Assembly (NCBI RefSeq): GCF_028331445.1
Contig: NZ_JAQMHX010000005.1
Span: 310,001 to 374,000, forward strand
Length of the DNA stretch: 64,000 nt
Direction: 5' to 3'
Source of the DNA: Candidatus Phyllobacterium onerii
GTDB taxonomy: Bacteria; Pseudomonadota; Alphaproteobacteria; Rhizobiales; Rhizobiaceae
Within the stretch, counting starts at the first letter, position 1. Every line of letters begins with the position of its first letter. The translations under genes and the position numbers were made by a program. Shown here piece after piece: positions 43,325 to 52,421 of this stretch. The notes under the pieces were generated by a model, which saw only the letters and a program-made list of their open reading frames with translations, made no database searches and had not been told where the DNA came from.

Positions 43325-44509
43325 TTACTGGTCAGACTTCTTGAAGGGCGTGTGCTCGTTGAGAACATGGCTCATCAAGGCGACATCCTCGCGTTCACGC
43401 TGCAAAAAATCATCGATGGCGCGACGCAATCCTGCGTGGGCAAGATAGTGCACCGAATGCGTTGTCACAGGCAGATATCCGCGTGCAAGCTTGTGCTCAC
43501 CCTGGGCACCCGCCTCGACCACATGAAGTTTCCGTTCGATGGCGAAGTCGATCGCCTGATGATAACAGACCTCGAAATGCAGAAAACGGTGATCTTCGAT
43601 GCAGCCCCAATGCCTGCCGAAGAGTCGATCCGATCCGATGAAATTGATCGCTCCAGCAATGTAGCGCCGGTCGCGCCGCGCCATCACCAGCACGATATCG
43701 TCGGGCATGCGCTCGCCGATCAGCGCGTAAAACTTGCGATTGAGATAGGGGCGACCCCATTTGCGGCTGCCGGTATCCATATAGAATGCAAAAAAAGTAT
43801 CCCAGATTTCCTGGGTGAGTTGGCCCCCGGTCAGTCGGTCGATGCTGATATCGTCGGCGAGGGCCTCGCGGCGTTCCTTCTTTAATGCCTTGCGTTTCCG
43901 CGAGGCGAGCGTTTCCAGAAAATCGTCATAGGTCGAATAGCCTTCATTGAAGAAATGAAACTGCTGGTCTATCCGATGCAGGAAGTCCGCGTCGGTGAAG
44001 GCAGGTAGATCCGTTTCATTGACGAAGGTGGAGTGGGCTGACGAAACGCCGAGTTGAATGGTCAGCTGGCGCAGACCATTCGCGAGAGCAGCGCGAACCG
44101 CATCGCCATCCCGATCACGCCGAACCAGCAAACGCGGCCCTGTAGCCGGGGTGAAGGGGATGCTCGCCTGCAATTTCGGATAGTAGCGCCCGCCGGCACG
44201 CTCAAACGCATCGGCCCAGCCGTGATCGAAGACATACTCGCCCTGACTGTGGCTCTTCAAATAACAGGGGACGGCACCGATCAGAGTGCCACAGCCATCT
44301 TCGAGACGCAAAAACTGCGGCAGCCAGCCCGCTTTGCGTGCGACGCAACCGGAATCTTCGAGCGCAGACAGGAAGGCATGCGACAGGAAAGGATTGTAAT
44401 CCGGTGCATCGCGCGATGTCCCTGAAAGCTCGGACCACTCGGTTTGCGTAAACGCGCCAACGCCATCGCAGACGCGCAAGGTGAAATCGCCTCGATCAAG
44501 ATTTGGCAT
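43325..44509 (-). CDS. FemAB-like GNAT family N-acetyltransferase (PF04339 type)
   Basis: A 394-residue cytoplasmic protein of the FemAB-like/DUF482 group. Recognisable segments include the NPFLSHAFLSALEDSG opening and, toward the end, GAQGEHKLARGYLPV and THSVHYLAHAGLRRAI. The family is related to peptidoglycan aminoacyltransferases, but its substrate is not established. It is the first gene of a two-gene unit with the HIT protein. Confidence 0.85.
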   Translation of the reverse strand: MPNLDRGDFTLRVCDGVGAFTQTEWSELSGTSRDAPDYNPFLSHAFLSALEDSGCVARKAGWLPQFLRLEDGCGTLIGAVPCYLKSHSQGEYVFDHGWADAFERAGGRYYPKLQASIPFTPATGPRLLVRRDRDGDAVRAALANGLRQLTIQLGVSSAHSTFVNETDLPAFTDADFLHRIDQQFHFFNEGYSTYDDFLETLASRKRKALKKERREALADDISIDRLTGGQLTQEIWDTFFAFYMDTGSRKWGRPYLNRKFYALIGERMPDDIVLVMARRDRRYIAGAINFIGSDRLFGRHWGCIEDHRFLHFEVCYHQAIDFAIERKLHVVEAGAQGEHKLARGYLPVTTHSVHYLAHAGLRRAIDDFLQREREDVALMSHVLNEHTPFKKSDQ

Positions 44510-44542
44510 TTTTGAAATAAGTTTCCTGACTCCGGACAGTGT

Positions 44543-44812
44543 TTAGCGATAGACCTCGCGCCGGTGGCCGATTTCCACAACCAACACTACAAGCCGATGA
44601 TCCTGCAGGTCACATAGGATGCGATAGTCGCCAATGCGATACCGCCATAAATTTCCAAGTTCGGAACCTTGCAGCGCCTTCCCTGTTTGGCGTGGATCGG
44701 CAAGGTTGGCAATTCGGTCATTTAGATATTTGTAGATACGAATACGCGCTTGCATATCCAGTTTTTCTATTGATTTACGGGCCAGGCGATCATATTCAAT
44801 CGACCAAGCCAC
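44543..44812 (-). CDS. type II toxin of the RelE/ParE family
   Basis: An 89-residue RelE/ParE-fold protein, read from GTG at 44812 (AWSIEYDRLARKSIEKLD), which has a GAGGAA site upstream inside the antitoxin gene; a GTG five codons earlier is the alternative. The DPRQTGKALQG and YRIGDYRILCDLQDHRLVVLVVEIGHR segments are typical of RelE toxins, with basic residues for mRNA cleavage. It overlaps the antitoxin gene by 17 bases, the usual translational coupling. Confidence 0.9.
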   Translation of the reverse strand: MAWSIEYDRLARKSIEKLDMQARIRIYKYLNDRIANLADPRQTGKALQGSELGNLWRYRIGDYRILCDLQDHRLVVLVVEIGHRREVYR

Positions 44813-45023
44813 GCCAGAATTCCTCACCGCTTATGATTTCAGTTTCACCACGTTTCAGGCGCAATAAGGCCTGCTCAGCTAGGTATAGGTCTTCAAGATC
44901 TTCCAAATGTTCTTCGATTGCTTGCCGAATGTAGAAGGTAGTTGTGCGTCCCGTCCTTGCAGATAATGCCTGCAACCGCTCATAGGTCTCGTCAGGAAGC
45001 CTTACTGCTGTTTGTTTGCTCAT
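44796..45023 (-). CDS. type II antitoxin, RelB-like ribbon-helix-helix DNA-binding protein
   Basis: A 75-residue antitoxin: an amino-terminal ribbon-helix-helix (TAVRLPDETYERLQALSART) followed by an acidic toxin-binding tail. It is the first gene of the pair and would repress its own promoter. Confidence 0.9.
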   Translation of the reverse strand: MSKQTAVRLPDETYERLQALSARTGRTTTFYIRQAIEEHLEDLEDLYLAEQALLRLKRGETEIISGEEFWRGLVD

Positions 45024-45035
45024 GGCACAGTCCTT

Positions 45036-45051
45036 GGTTTACACGTATACC
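45036..45051. promoter_or_regulatory. candidate operator of the toxin-antitoxin pair
   Basis: GGTtTACacGTATACC is a 16-base imperfect palindrome (12 of 16 symmetric) 13 bases upstream of the antitoxin ATG, near the likely -10. Ribbon-helix-helix antitoxins bind such short GTATAC-type dyads. Confidence 0.45.
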
Positions 45052-45075
45052 ATATAGAGGAAACCTGCTCCTGCC

Positions 45076-45801
45076 TCAAGCAGTACGCGGGTCAAATCCC
45101 TCAAAAGTGATTTGATCGACAAGGGCGTCGCTGATGGCCTTTTCGGCGATGCTCCTTACCGTCCAGGAGATGACGGGCATGTCCATCGTCCCCCGGACGA
45201 ATTCGACAAAACGGTTTTCCAGATGGTGGACATTGTAGGAGACGAAATCGATATCGTACGCCAGCATGGAAAAGTGCGCTTCGATATCTTCATCGCGAAC
45301 GCCCTCGGCGGTCAGTCCGGCGGGAATGCCCGGCGCATCTTTGCCGAAACGACGGATCAGGTGGTGATCGAAGGACATGATCGCTGCCTGGCCGTCATAT
45401 TCGGCTAGATCGTTGGCAACCGCCTTTACCAAGCCCTCGTCGCGCCCGGGAATTCCCTTGAGTTCGATGACGATGGGCACGCGGCCGTCAACCAACTTCA
45501 GGGCCTGAGCCAGCGTCGGTACATGATCCTGTGTGCCGCCGACACGAAGTTTGCCGGCTTGTTCGGCTGTCAGCTCGTCAATATTGCCTTTGCTCCCCGT
45601 CACACGGTCCAGCGTGCCGTCGTGGAAGACAATGGCTTTGCCATCGGCAGAGAGATGGACATCGCATTCGATGGCAAAGCCGGCGCCCGCGGCGGCGTCA
45701 AACGCCGAGAGAGTATTCTCCCAGCGCTTTTTGTTCAGATCGTGCAGACCGCGATGTGCGATCGGCACGGTTTTCAACCAGTCAAAAGAAGGCATGTTCA
45801 A
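45076..45801 (-). CDS. glycerophosphodiester phosphodiesterase family protein
   Basis: A 241-residue GDPD TIM-barrel protein that hydrolyses glycerophosphodiesters to glycerol-3-phosphate and an alcohol. The HRG motif (PIAHRGLHDLNKKRWENT) near residue 17 and the calcium/acidic ligand segment GFAIECDVHLSADG are clear. There is no signal peptide, so it is probably cytoplasmic. The start is ATG 45801, overlapping the RidA gene by ATGA; ATG two codons later is possible. Confidence 0.9.
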   Translation of the reverse strand: MNMPSFDWLKTVPIAHRGLHDLNKKRWENTLSAFDAAAGAGFAIECDVHLSADGKAIVFHDGTLDRVTGSKGNIDELTAEQAGKLRVGGTQDHVPTLAQALKLVDGRVPIVIELKGIPGRDEGLVKAVANDLAEYDGQAAIMSFDHHLIRRFGKDAPGIPAGLTAEGVRDEDIEAHFSMLAYDIDFVSYNVHHLENRFVEFVRGTMDMPVISWTVRSIAEKAISDALVDQITFEGFDPRTA

Positions 45802-46262
45802 CGAACCTCGATAATGGCTTCAATTTCAACAGGTGCGTTCAGGGGCAGGGCGGCCGTGCCCACAGCCGAGCGTGCGTGACGGCCTGCATCACCCAACACG
45901 GCGACGAGCAGATCCGAAGCGCCGTTGGCGACGAGGTGCTGTTCGACGAAATCCGGTGTCGATGCGACGAAAACCGTAATTTTCACGATCCGCATGAGCC
46001 GTTCGAGATCGCCCAGCGCTGCTTTCGCCTGCGCCAGAATATTGATCGCGCAGGCTTTGGCCGCTTCCTGACCCTGTGCGACGTTCAGCTCGGCGCCCAA
46101 AAGTCCGGTGTGAATGAGCTTTCCGCCTGCCAGCGGCAATTGCCCTGACGTCAGAAGAAGTGAGCCGGTCTGGGCGAATGGAACGTAATTGGCTGCCGGT
46201 GCCGCTGCGACAGGCAGCGTGATGCCAAGCTCCTGTAGGCGTTTTTCGATGGTGCTAATCAT
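45798..46262 (-). CDS. RidA family protein (YjgF/YER057c/UK114)
   Basis: A 154-residue RidA-fold protein. RidA proteins hydrolyse reactive enamine/imine intermediates from PLP enzymes such as serine/threonine dehydratases. The ALNVAQGQEAAKACAINILAQ and LVAVLGDAGRHARSAVG segments match the longer, archetypal-related subfamily; the active-site arginine is present in the GRHARSAVG segment. It is coupled to the phosphodiesterase gene by ATGA. Confidence 0.9.
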   Translation of the reverse strand: MISTIEKRLQELGITLPVAAAPAANYVPFAQTGSLLLTSGQLPLAGGKLIHTGLLGAELNVAQGQEAAKACAINILAQAKAALGDLERLMRIVKITVFVASTPDFVEQHLVANGASDLLVAVLGDAGRHARSAVGTAALPLNAPVEIEAIIEVR

Positions 46263-46381
46263 GGGATAATTTCCTTATGTTTTCGGAATCGCGAGGGATT
46301 GTGCAAGAAGTTGCGATTTTTGCCTCGCTTCCGCCAAGAGTTATTTTAATATGCACGTTCAAATATTGGAGAATCTTGTCG

Positions 46382-47203
46382 ATGCGCGTTCTACCTGTTG
46401 TTGTTTTCAGTCTCGGTGCCTTGGGCCTGACCGGCTCATCCATGGCTTTTGCGGCTGGAACCGCGACTCTTGTTCCGCATCGCGCCATTTACGATCTCAA
46501 ACTGGATAGTGCGCAGGACAGTAGCGGCATTACGGGTTTGACGGGCCGCATGGTCTATGAATTCAACGGCTCGGACTGCGAGGGGTATACGACGAACTTC
46601 CGCTTTGTCACGCGCGTCGACATGGAAGAACAACCTCAACGGGTGACTGACCAGCAGACGACGACATTCGAGTCCGGCAACGGTGACAAATTCCGCTTCG
46701 TGAATAAGACATTCGTCGACCAGAGCCTGACCAAGGAGGTGCGGGGCGACGCTGCACTGCTCAAGGACAAGACGGAAATTTCGCTGACAAAGCCGGAGGC
46801 AAGCAAAGAAGATCTCGAGCTGTCGCAGTTTCCAACACGCCACATGCAGGATTTGATCTCCAAGGCGTTGGCCGGAGAAGTTTTCTACCAGACAAAGCTG
46901 TTCGACGGATCGGAAGATGCCGACAAGGTCATAGCGACGACGGTCGTTATTGGCAAATCTGCGGTTTCCGATGACGACGAGACAAAGAATATGGGCCCAC
47001 TGGCAAAAGAAACGACTTGGCCGGTTTCAATCGCTTATTTCGACGACAATGAGAAGACGGAGGGGCTGCCGAGCTACCGCATCAATTTCAAGATGTATCG
47101 CAATGGCGTGACGCGCGATCTCAAGATGGACTATGGCGACTTCTCGATGACAGGGAAGCTCGTCAATCTGCAGCTGTTCGACGCCCCGAAATGCACGAAG
47201 TAG
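46382..47203 (+). CDS. eipB: EipB family cell-envelope integrity protein (DUF1849)
   Basis: From the ATG at 46382 (GGAGAA upstream) the product has 273 residues, close to the 280 of Brucella EipB. A signal peptide (MRVLPVVVFSLGALG, cleavage about residue 25) sends it to the periplasm. Two cysteines, in GSDCEGY and in APKCTK near the end, are placed like those that form the structural disulfide in EipB. The family is needed for envelope integrity in Brucella. A start 35 codons earlier is unlikely since the signal peptide would be buried. Confidence 0.9.
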   Translation: MRVLPVVVFSLGALGLTGSSMAFAAGTATLVPHRAIYDLKLDSAQDSSGITGLTGRMVYEFNGSDCEGYTTNFRFVTRVDMEEQPQRVTDQQTTTFESGNGDKFRFVNKTFVDQSLTKEVRGDAALLKDKTEISLTKPEASKEDLELSQFPTRHMQDLISKALAGEVFYQTKLFDGSEDADKVIATTVVIGKSAVSDDDETKNMGPLAKETTWPVSIAYFDDNEKTEGLPSYRINFKMYRNGVTRDLKMDYGDFSMTGKLVNLQLFDAPKCTK

Positions 47204-47293
47204 ACCTGTTGATGCCTTTTATCGGCCTCGCACTTGCGTTTGTGACAATTATCCATTAACAGCCGCTTCATTCCACACACGGGATTTGGGTTG

Positions 47294-47353
47294 ATATCGG
47301 GAGAAATCCGATATGGCCTCCGGTGGCGGGTTTCCCGCCTCTTCCCGTGGAGG
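47294..47353 (+). promoter_or_regulatory. structured 5' leader of rpsB
   Basis: Two hairpins lie just before rpsB: ATATCGG-gagaaat-CCGATAT (47294-47314), then GGCGGG-ttt-CCCGCC (47325-47339) nested within CCTCC (47317-47321) and GGAGG (47349-47353). The outer stem involves a GGAGG about 27 bases before the start. Structured S2 leaders are known in other bacteria; feedback by S2 here is inference. Confidence 0.4.
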
Positions 47354-47379
47354 TTCAACCGGAAAAGGAAATACAAGAG

Positions 47380-48186
47380 ATGGCATTGCCTGATTTCAGC
47401 ATGCGTCAGCTCCTAGAAGCTGGCGTTCACTTCGGCCACCAGACACATCGCTGGAACCCGAAAATGGCACCATACATTTATGGTTCCCGCAACAACATTC
47501 ACATTCTCGACCTGGCCCAGACCTATCCGCTGCTCAATACAGCGCTGAAGAAGGTTTCGGACACCGTAGCCCGTGGTGGCCGCGTTCTGTTCGTTGGCAC
47601 CAAGCGTCAGGCTTCGGACATCATTGCCGATGCAGCAACCCGTTCGGCCCAGTACTACGTCAATGCGCGCTGGCTCGGCGGCATGATGACCAACTGGAAG
47701 ACGATTTCGAATTCCATTCAGCGTCTGCGCAAGCTCGACGAGCTTCTTTCCGGCGATGCACAGGGCTTCACCAAGAAGGAGCGCCTGAACCTCGACCGTG
47801 AACGCGAGAAGCTAAACCGCGCACTTGGCGGTATCAAGAACATGGGTTCCGTTCCGGATCTTATTTTCATCATCGATACCAACAAGGAAGCCATCGCCAT
47901 CCAGGAAGCCAAGCGTCTTGGTATCCCGGTTGTCGCCGTGATCGATAGCAATTGCGATCCGGATCAGATCGATTTCCCGATCCCCGGCAACGATGACGCA
48001 TCGCGCGCGATTTCGCTTTATTGCGATCTGGTCGCCAAGGCTGCTCTCGATGGCATTCTGCGTCAGCAGGGTTCGCTGGGCATGGATATCGGTGCACAGG
48101 AAGAAGCTCCTGTCGAGCCTGCGCTCGAAGCTCCGGCTGAAGCTTCAGCGGAAGCTCCTGCTCAGGAAGGTGAAGCCTCCGCTTGA
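47380..48186 (+). CDS. rpsB: 30S ribosomal protein S2
   Basis: A 268-residue S2, from ATG at 47380 with AAAGGA upstream and the typical beginning [20 protein letters not shown]. Signature regions include [29 protein letters not shown] and [18 protein letters not shown]. The carboxy-terminal 30 residues are an Ala/Glu/Pro-rich extension typical for Hyphomicrobiales. It is followed by tsf. Confidence 0.97.
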   Translation: MALPDFSMRQLLEAGVHFGHQTHRWNPKMAPYIYGSRNNIHILDLAQTYPLLNTALKKVSDTVARGGRVLFVGTKRQASDIIADAATRSAQYYVNARWLGGMMTNWKTISNSIQRLRKLDELLSGDAQGFTKKERLNLDREREKLNRALGGIKNMGSVPDLIFIIDTNKEAIAIQEAKRLGIPVVAVIDSNCDPDQIDFPIPGNDDASRAISLYCDLVAKAALDGILRQQGSLGMDIGAQEEAPVEPALEAPAEASAEAPAQEGEASA

Positions 48187-48254
48187 GGTTTCATACACCC
48201 GTCGTATCGGGTGATTAACAATGATTCGATTGGCGCATAGCGCGCCGCAAAGTT

Positions 48255-48279
48255 GGCATGCTGGTTTCTCCAGTATGCC
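48255..48279 (+). promoter_or_regulatory. hairpin between rpsB and tsf
   Basis: GGCATGCTGG-tttctc-CAGTATGCC forms a stem of about nine pairs (one G-T), 25 bases before the tsf ATG, without a T-run. An additional small hairpin, CACCCG-tcgtat-CGGGTG, lies at 48196-48213. They may modulate the ratio of S2 to EF-Ts (inference). Confidence 0.4.
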
Positions 48280-48304
48280 TTCGCTTTGAGAAGAGGCGAC
48301 TAGA

Positions 48305-49228
48305 ATGAGCATTACTGCTGCACAAGTAAAAGAACTTCGCGAGATCAGCGGCGCCGGCATGATGGACTGCAAAACGGCCCTGACTGAAACCAATGGCGAC
48401 ATGGAAGCCGCTGTCGATTGGCTGCGTGCCAAGGGTATTTCGAAGGCAGACAAGAAGGCTGGACGTACGGCTGCCGAAGGTCTCGTCGGCGTCGCATCGA
48501 ACGGCAAGAAGGCCGTCGTTGTCGAGGTCAACTCCGAGACCGATTTCGTAGCCCGTAACGACGCGTTCCAGGACATTGTCCGCAACGTTGCCAATGTGGC
48601 ATTGACGACGGACGGTTCGACCGCTGCCGTTGCCGCTGCGACCTATCCGTCATCGGGCAAGTCGGTTGTCGACACAATCAAGGATGCCGTTGGCACAATC
48701 GGTGAGAACCTGTCGTTCCGCCGCTCGGCAGCCCTGACGGTCAACGAAGGCGTTGTCGCAACCTATATTCACAATGCTGTTTCCGACGGTCTCGGCAAGC
48801 TCGGCGTTCTGGTAGCGATCGAAACCGCCGGCAACGCAGATGTCGCACAGGCTTTCGGCCGTCAGGTCGCAATGCATGTCGCGGCCACCAACCCGCTTGC
48901 CCTGACTGCCGCCGAGGTCGATCCAGCTGCTGTCGAGCGCGAGAAGGCGGTCTTCACAGAGTCGGCCCGCCAATCCGGCAAGCCCGAAAACATCATCGAG
49001 AAGATGGTCGAAGGCCGTCTGCGCAAATTCTACGAGGAAGTTGTGCTTCTCTCGCAGGCTTTCGTCATCAATCCCGATCTGACCGTCGAGGCTGCTCTTA
49101 AAGAAGCCGAAAAGACGATCGGTGCACCGGCCAAGATCACGGCATTCGTCCGTTTTGCCCTTGGCGAAGGCATCGAGAAGGAAGAGACCGATTTTGCAGC
49201 GGAAGTTGCTGCAGCTGTGAAGAAGTAA
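48305..49228 (+). CDS. tsf: elongation factor Ts
   Basis: A 307-residue EF-Ts, the nucleotide-exchange factor of EF-Tu. Visible are the amino-terminal UBA-like domain ([19 protein letters not shown]), the exchange loop [13 protein letters not shown] near residue 80, and the [10 protein letters not shown] segment of the core. Length is standard for alphaproteobacteria. Confidence 0.97.
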   Translation: MSITAAQVKELREISGAGMMDCKTALTETNGDMEAAVDWLRAKGISKADKKAGRTAAEGLVGVASNGKKAVVVEVNSETDFVARNDAFQDIVRNVANVALTTDGSTAAVAAATYPSSGKSVVDTIKDAVGTIGENLSFRRSAALTVNEGVVATYIHNAVSDGLGKLGVLVAIETAGNADVAQAFGRQVAMHVAATNPLALTAAEVDPAAVEREKAVFTESARQSGKPENIIEKMVEGRLRKFYEEVVLLSQAFVINPDLTVEAALKEAEKTIGAPAKITAFVRFALGEGIEKEETDFAAEVAAAVKK

Positions 49229-49247
49229 TCTTAGACAACTGAAATCA

Positions 49248-49277
49248 AAGGGCATCGCGTGACAACGCGATGCCCTT
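49248..49277 (+). terminator. strong hairpin between tsf and pyrH
   Basis: AAGGGCATCGCG-tgacaa-CGCGATGCCCTT is a perfect 12-bp stem 19 bases after tsf. It lacks a T-run, so it is probably an attenuator or mRNA 3'-end stabiliser separating rpsB-tsf from pyrH. Confidence 0.6.
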
Positions 49278-49316
49278 CGTGTATCCGGAATTCGAAACGA
49301 CGTTGAGGAAGGTTCC

Positions 49317-50039
49317 ATGGCTGGTACGGCAGTTTATAAACGCGTTGTGCTCAAAGCCTCAGGGGAAGCTCTCATGGGCGATCAGGGCTTCGGCATTGAT
49401 GTTGCTGTCGCCGATCGAATTGCCAGCGATATCGCGGAAGCTCGTGCGCTAGGCGTCCAGGTTGGCGTCGTCATCGGCGGCGGCAATATCTTTCGCGGCG
49501 TAGCAGTTGCCTCCAAAGGCGGAGACCGCGTGACCGGCGACCACATGGGCATGCTCGCAACGGTGATCAACTCCCTGGCGCTGCGCACTTCATTGGTGAA
49601 GATCGGCATCGATACGGTTGTCCTTTCAGCGGTCACCATGCCTGAATTCTGCGAGACATTTTCGCAGCGGCTGGCGACCGAATATATGGACATGGGCAAG
49701 GTTGTGATCTTTGCCGGAGGCACTGGCAATCCCTTCTTTACGACAGACTCCGCAGCTGCCCTGCGTGCAGCGGAGATTGGGGCCGATGCCCTGTTCAAGG
49801 GCACCCAAGTCGACGGAATTTATTCGGCCGATCCTAAAAAAGACCCAAATGCTGTGCGGTTTGATCATCTGACCCACAAGGACGTGCTGGATCGCGGGCT
49901 CGCGGTGATGGATACAACGGCTGTTGCTCTTGCACGTGAAAATAATATCCCAATAATCGTCTATTCGATCCACGAAAAGGGTGGTTTTGCAGAAGTGCTA
50001 CAGGGTAGAGGACGCGCAACGGTCGTATCGGACCATTGA
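49317..50039 (+). CDS. pyrH: UMP kinase
   Basis: A 240-residue amino-acid-kinase-fold uridylate kinase converting UMP to UDP. Motifs: LKASGEALMGDQGFGID (phosphate binding), VIGGGNIFRG, and GTGNPFFTTDSAAALRA. The ribosome site GAGGAAGG precedes the ATG. The pyrH-frr order is standard. Confidence 0.97.
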   Translation: MAGTAVYKRVVLKASGEALMGDQGFGIDVAVADRIASDIAEARALGVQVGVVIGGGNIFRGVAVASKGGDRVTGDHMGMLATVINSLALRTSLVKIGIDTVVLSAVTMPEFCETFSQRLATEYMDMGKVVIFAGGTGNPFFTTDSAAALRAAEIGADALFKGTQVDGIYSADPKKDPNAVRFDHLTHKDVLDRGLAVMDTTAVALARENNIPIIVYSIHEKGGFAEVLQGRGRATVVSDH

Positions 50040-50082
50040 TTGTTCTGCCGGGCAGTTCCGCCAAGAATAAGGAGCATTGAGC

Positions 50083-50643
50083 ATGAGTGATGCACTCGAT
50101 CTTAACGACCTGAAGCGCCGCATGGACGGTGCCATACAGGCACTGAAACACGATCTCGGCGGGTTGCGCACCGGTCGCGCTTCGGCAAGCCTGCTGGAGC
50201 CCATCACAGTCGAGGCCTATGGTTCGCAGATGCCTCTCAATCAGGTTGCCAATATCACCGTGCCAGAGTCGCGAATGCTTGCAGTGTCCGTCTGGGACAA
50301 GTCGATGGTTGGCAAGGTTGAGCGCGCGATCCGCGAATCCGGTCTTGGTCTCAACCCGATTACCGACGGCAACAATTTGCGTATTCCGTTGCCTGAACTC
50401 AATGAGCAGCGCCGTAAGGAACTGGTCAAGATCGCCCACCAATATGTCGAGCATGCCAAGGTCGCAGCGCGTCACGTTCGCCGCGACGGCATGGACGAAT
50501 TGAAGAGGTTGGAAAAGGACGGCGATATCAGTCAGGACGACAATCGTGTCCTGTCCGAAAAAGTCCAGAAACTGACAGATGACACCATTACAGAAATGGA
50601 TAAAGTCGTTGCTGTCAAAGAAGCGGAAATCATGCAGGTTTGA
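50083..50643 (+). CDS. frr: ribosome recycling factor
   Basis: A 186-residue RRF that splits post-termination ribosomes with EF-G. Landmarks are [20 protein letters not shown], and [17 protein letters not shown] with the domain I/II hinge. Start ATG 50083 has AAGGAG eight bases upstream; an in-frame TTG two codons earlier is closer to that site and less likely. Confidence 0.97.
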   Translation: MSDALDLNDLKRRMDGAIQALKHDLGGLRTGRASASLLEPITVEAYGSQMPLNQVANITVPESRMLAVSVWDKSMVGKVERAIRESGLGLNPITDGNNLRIPLPELNEQRRKELVKIAHQYVEHAKVAARHVRRDGMDELKRLEKDGDISQDDNRVLSEKVQKLTDDTITEMDKVVAVKEAEIMQV

Positions 50644-50646
50644 GAA

Positions 50647-50744
50647 ACTTTTGATCACCACTTGATGGATATGTGTTGCGTTTCCAGTGCTCCGGTTCTC
50701 GAATACCAACCCACACGCCTCATGAGGGTAAAATTCTCAAAAGT
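50647..50744 (+). repeat. degenerate palindromic element, copy R5
   Basis: A shortened member of the repeat family in the frr-uppS spacer: GCGTTTCCAGTGCTCCGGTT is followed by CTCGAATACCA, and ACTTTTGA (50647-50654) and TCAAAAGT (50737-50744) form an 8-base perfect terminal inverted repeat. Identity with R1-R4 is limited to the core. Confidence 0.45.
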
Positions 50745-50790
50745 GTCCGAACCGACAATAGCGTAATCAGTCCACTGGAGGTCGAAGCCA

Positions 50791-51510
50791 ATGTCCAATC
50801 CGCGCCACATTGCCATCATCATGGATGGAAATGGCCGTTGGGCAAAGGCGAGGGGACTGCCACGGACGGCCGGCCACAAGGCTGGCGTCGATGCGCTGCG
50901 TGAGGTTATCCGCGCTGCGGGCAAGATGGATATACCCTTCCTGACGCTGTTTGCGTTCTCGTCCGAAAACTGGTCGCGGCCGCGCTCGGAAGTTACCGAT
51001 CTCATGGGTCTCCTGAAACTCTTCATCAGGCGCGACCTCGCTGATCTGCACAGAGAGAATGTGCGGGTGCGGATCATTGGAGAACGGCAGGATCTGGCCA
51101 AGGATATTCGCGGCCTCCTCGATGAAGCGGAAACGCTGACGGTCAGAAATACCGGACTCACGCTGGTTATTGCCTTCAATTACGGTTCCCGCAATGAGAT
51201 AACCCGCGCTGTTCAGCGGCTCGTTGCGGACGTTGCATCGGGTGTTATCACCCACGAAGACATTACGCCCGAAGCCATATCGGTGCGGCTGGATACAGCC
51301 GATATCCCGGACCCCGATCTGATTATCCGGACCAGCGGCGAAATGCGCCTGTCGAATTTCCTTCTCTGGCAGGCAGCCTATTCCGAATTCATGTTCTTGC
51401 CCTGCTATTGGCCCGACTTCCGGCCTTCCCATCTGGCCGAGGCCATAGAAACGTTCCATATGCGCGAACGGCGCTTCGGCGGTGTGGCGGCGCAGGAAAT
51501 CGCCCTGTGA
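50791..51510 (+). CDS. uppS: isoprenyl transferase (undecaprenyl diphosphate synthase)
   Basis: A 239-residue cis-prenyltransferase making the C55 lipid carrier for peptidoglycan and O-antigen. The catalytic aspartate and diphosphate site appear in [20 protein letters not shown] near residue 11, and the [20 protein letters not shown] region closes the active site. TGGAGG precedes the ATG. No dxr lies next to it. Confidence 0.95.
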   Translation: MSNPRHIAIIMDGNGRWAKARGLPRTAGHKAGVDALREVIRAAGKMDIPFLTLFAFSSENWSRPRSEVTDLMGLLKLFIRRDLADLHRENVRVRIIGERQDLAKDIRGLLDEAETLTVRNTGLTLVIAFNYGSRNEITRAVQRLVADVASGVITHEDITPEAISVRLDTADIPDPDLIIRTSGEMRLSNFLLWQAAYSEFMFLPCYWPDFRPSHLAEAIETFHMRERRFGGVAAQEIAL

Positions 51511-51547
51511 CCTTTAAGGCCAATCCCCTGCGGCAGACCGGTGCGAT

Positions 51548-52378
51548 ATGATCGGAATTGGCTTTAGTGGTCTTTCCAATCTGCAAAAACGCATTCTGAG
51601 CGCGATTGTCCTTGTTATCATTGCGGTTGTTCTTACCTCGCTCGGCGGATTTGCCTTCGGTATTCTGGCCTGTGCCATAGGTTTGAGCGTGTTTTACGAA
51701 TGGCAAGTCATCACATTCGGGCGGTCAACATCCGTCACCCGCGGTCTGGCCTGGGTGTGCCTTATCTGTGTGATGGTGGTCCTTCTCTTCACCCAAGATG
51801 TCTTGACGATGATTAGCGTGCTGTTCGCAGGCGCAGCGCTTGTTGCAGCAATAGGCGGGCGTGCCAATGGCTATTGGCCGGCATTCGGCCTCATCTACGC
51901 CGGTTTTCCAGCCATTGCGCTGACATTGTTGCGCGGTGACACAGGCGATGGGTTTGCGGCAATCCTGTTCCTGTTTGCCGTCGTCTGGGCGACCGATATC
52001 TTTGCCTTTTTCAACGGACGGGCGCTTGGCGGGCCAAAACTAGCGCCGCGCTTCTCGCCCAACAAGACCTGGTCAGGTGCAATTGGCGGCGCAGCAGCAG
52101 GGGTAGCGGCCGGCGTCGGTTTTGCTGCCTTTATCACGCCGGCGGGCAGCGTTTCCGTTCCGCTGATCGCGCTTTTATTGTCGATCATCGCCCAGATCGG
52201 CGATCTTGGCGAATCATGGGTGAAACGTCGATTTGGCATCAAGGACTCCGGCCAACTCATCCCCGGTCACGGTGGTGTGATGGACCGGGTCGACGGGCTT
52301 GTAGCTGCTGCAGCATTGCTATACGTCATCGGGGCAATTCTGGTGACACCGGAAACGCCGTACGACATTCTTTTCTAG
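51548..52378 (+). CDS. cdsA: phosphatidate cytidylyltransferase
   Basis: A 276-residue integral membrane enzyme making CDP-diacylglycerol from phosphatidate and CTP. It has about seven to eight spans and the family signature SWVKRRFGIKDSGQLIPGHGG near residue 220. The ATG has only a weak ribosome site 37 bases after uppS. Confidence 0.95.
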   Translation: MIGIGFSGLSNLQKRILSAIVLVIIAVVLTSLGGFAFGILACAIGLSVFYEWQVITFGRSTSVTRGLAWVCLICVMVVLLFTQDVLTMISVLFAGAALVAAIGGRANGYWPAFGLIYAGFPAIALTLLRGDTGDGFAAILFLFAVVWATDIFAFFNGRALGGPKLAPRFSPNKTWSGAIGGAAAGVAAGVGFAAFITPAGSVSVPLIALLLSIIAQIGDLGESWVKRRFGIKDSGQLIPGHGGVMDRVDGLVAAAALLYVIGAILVTPETPYDILF

Positions 52379-52411
52379 ACGAGCGAACCCACAGGGCCAT
52401 CTGATTGGCCC

Positions 52412-52416
52412 GGAGG
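52412..52416 (+). promoter_or_regulatory. ribosome binding site fixing a TTG start for rseP
   Basis: GGAGG lies five bases before TTG at 52422, and no ATG upstream of the HExxH helix has such a site. Confidence 0.7.
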
Positions 52417-52421
52417 ATATA

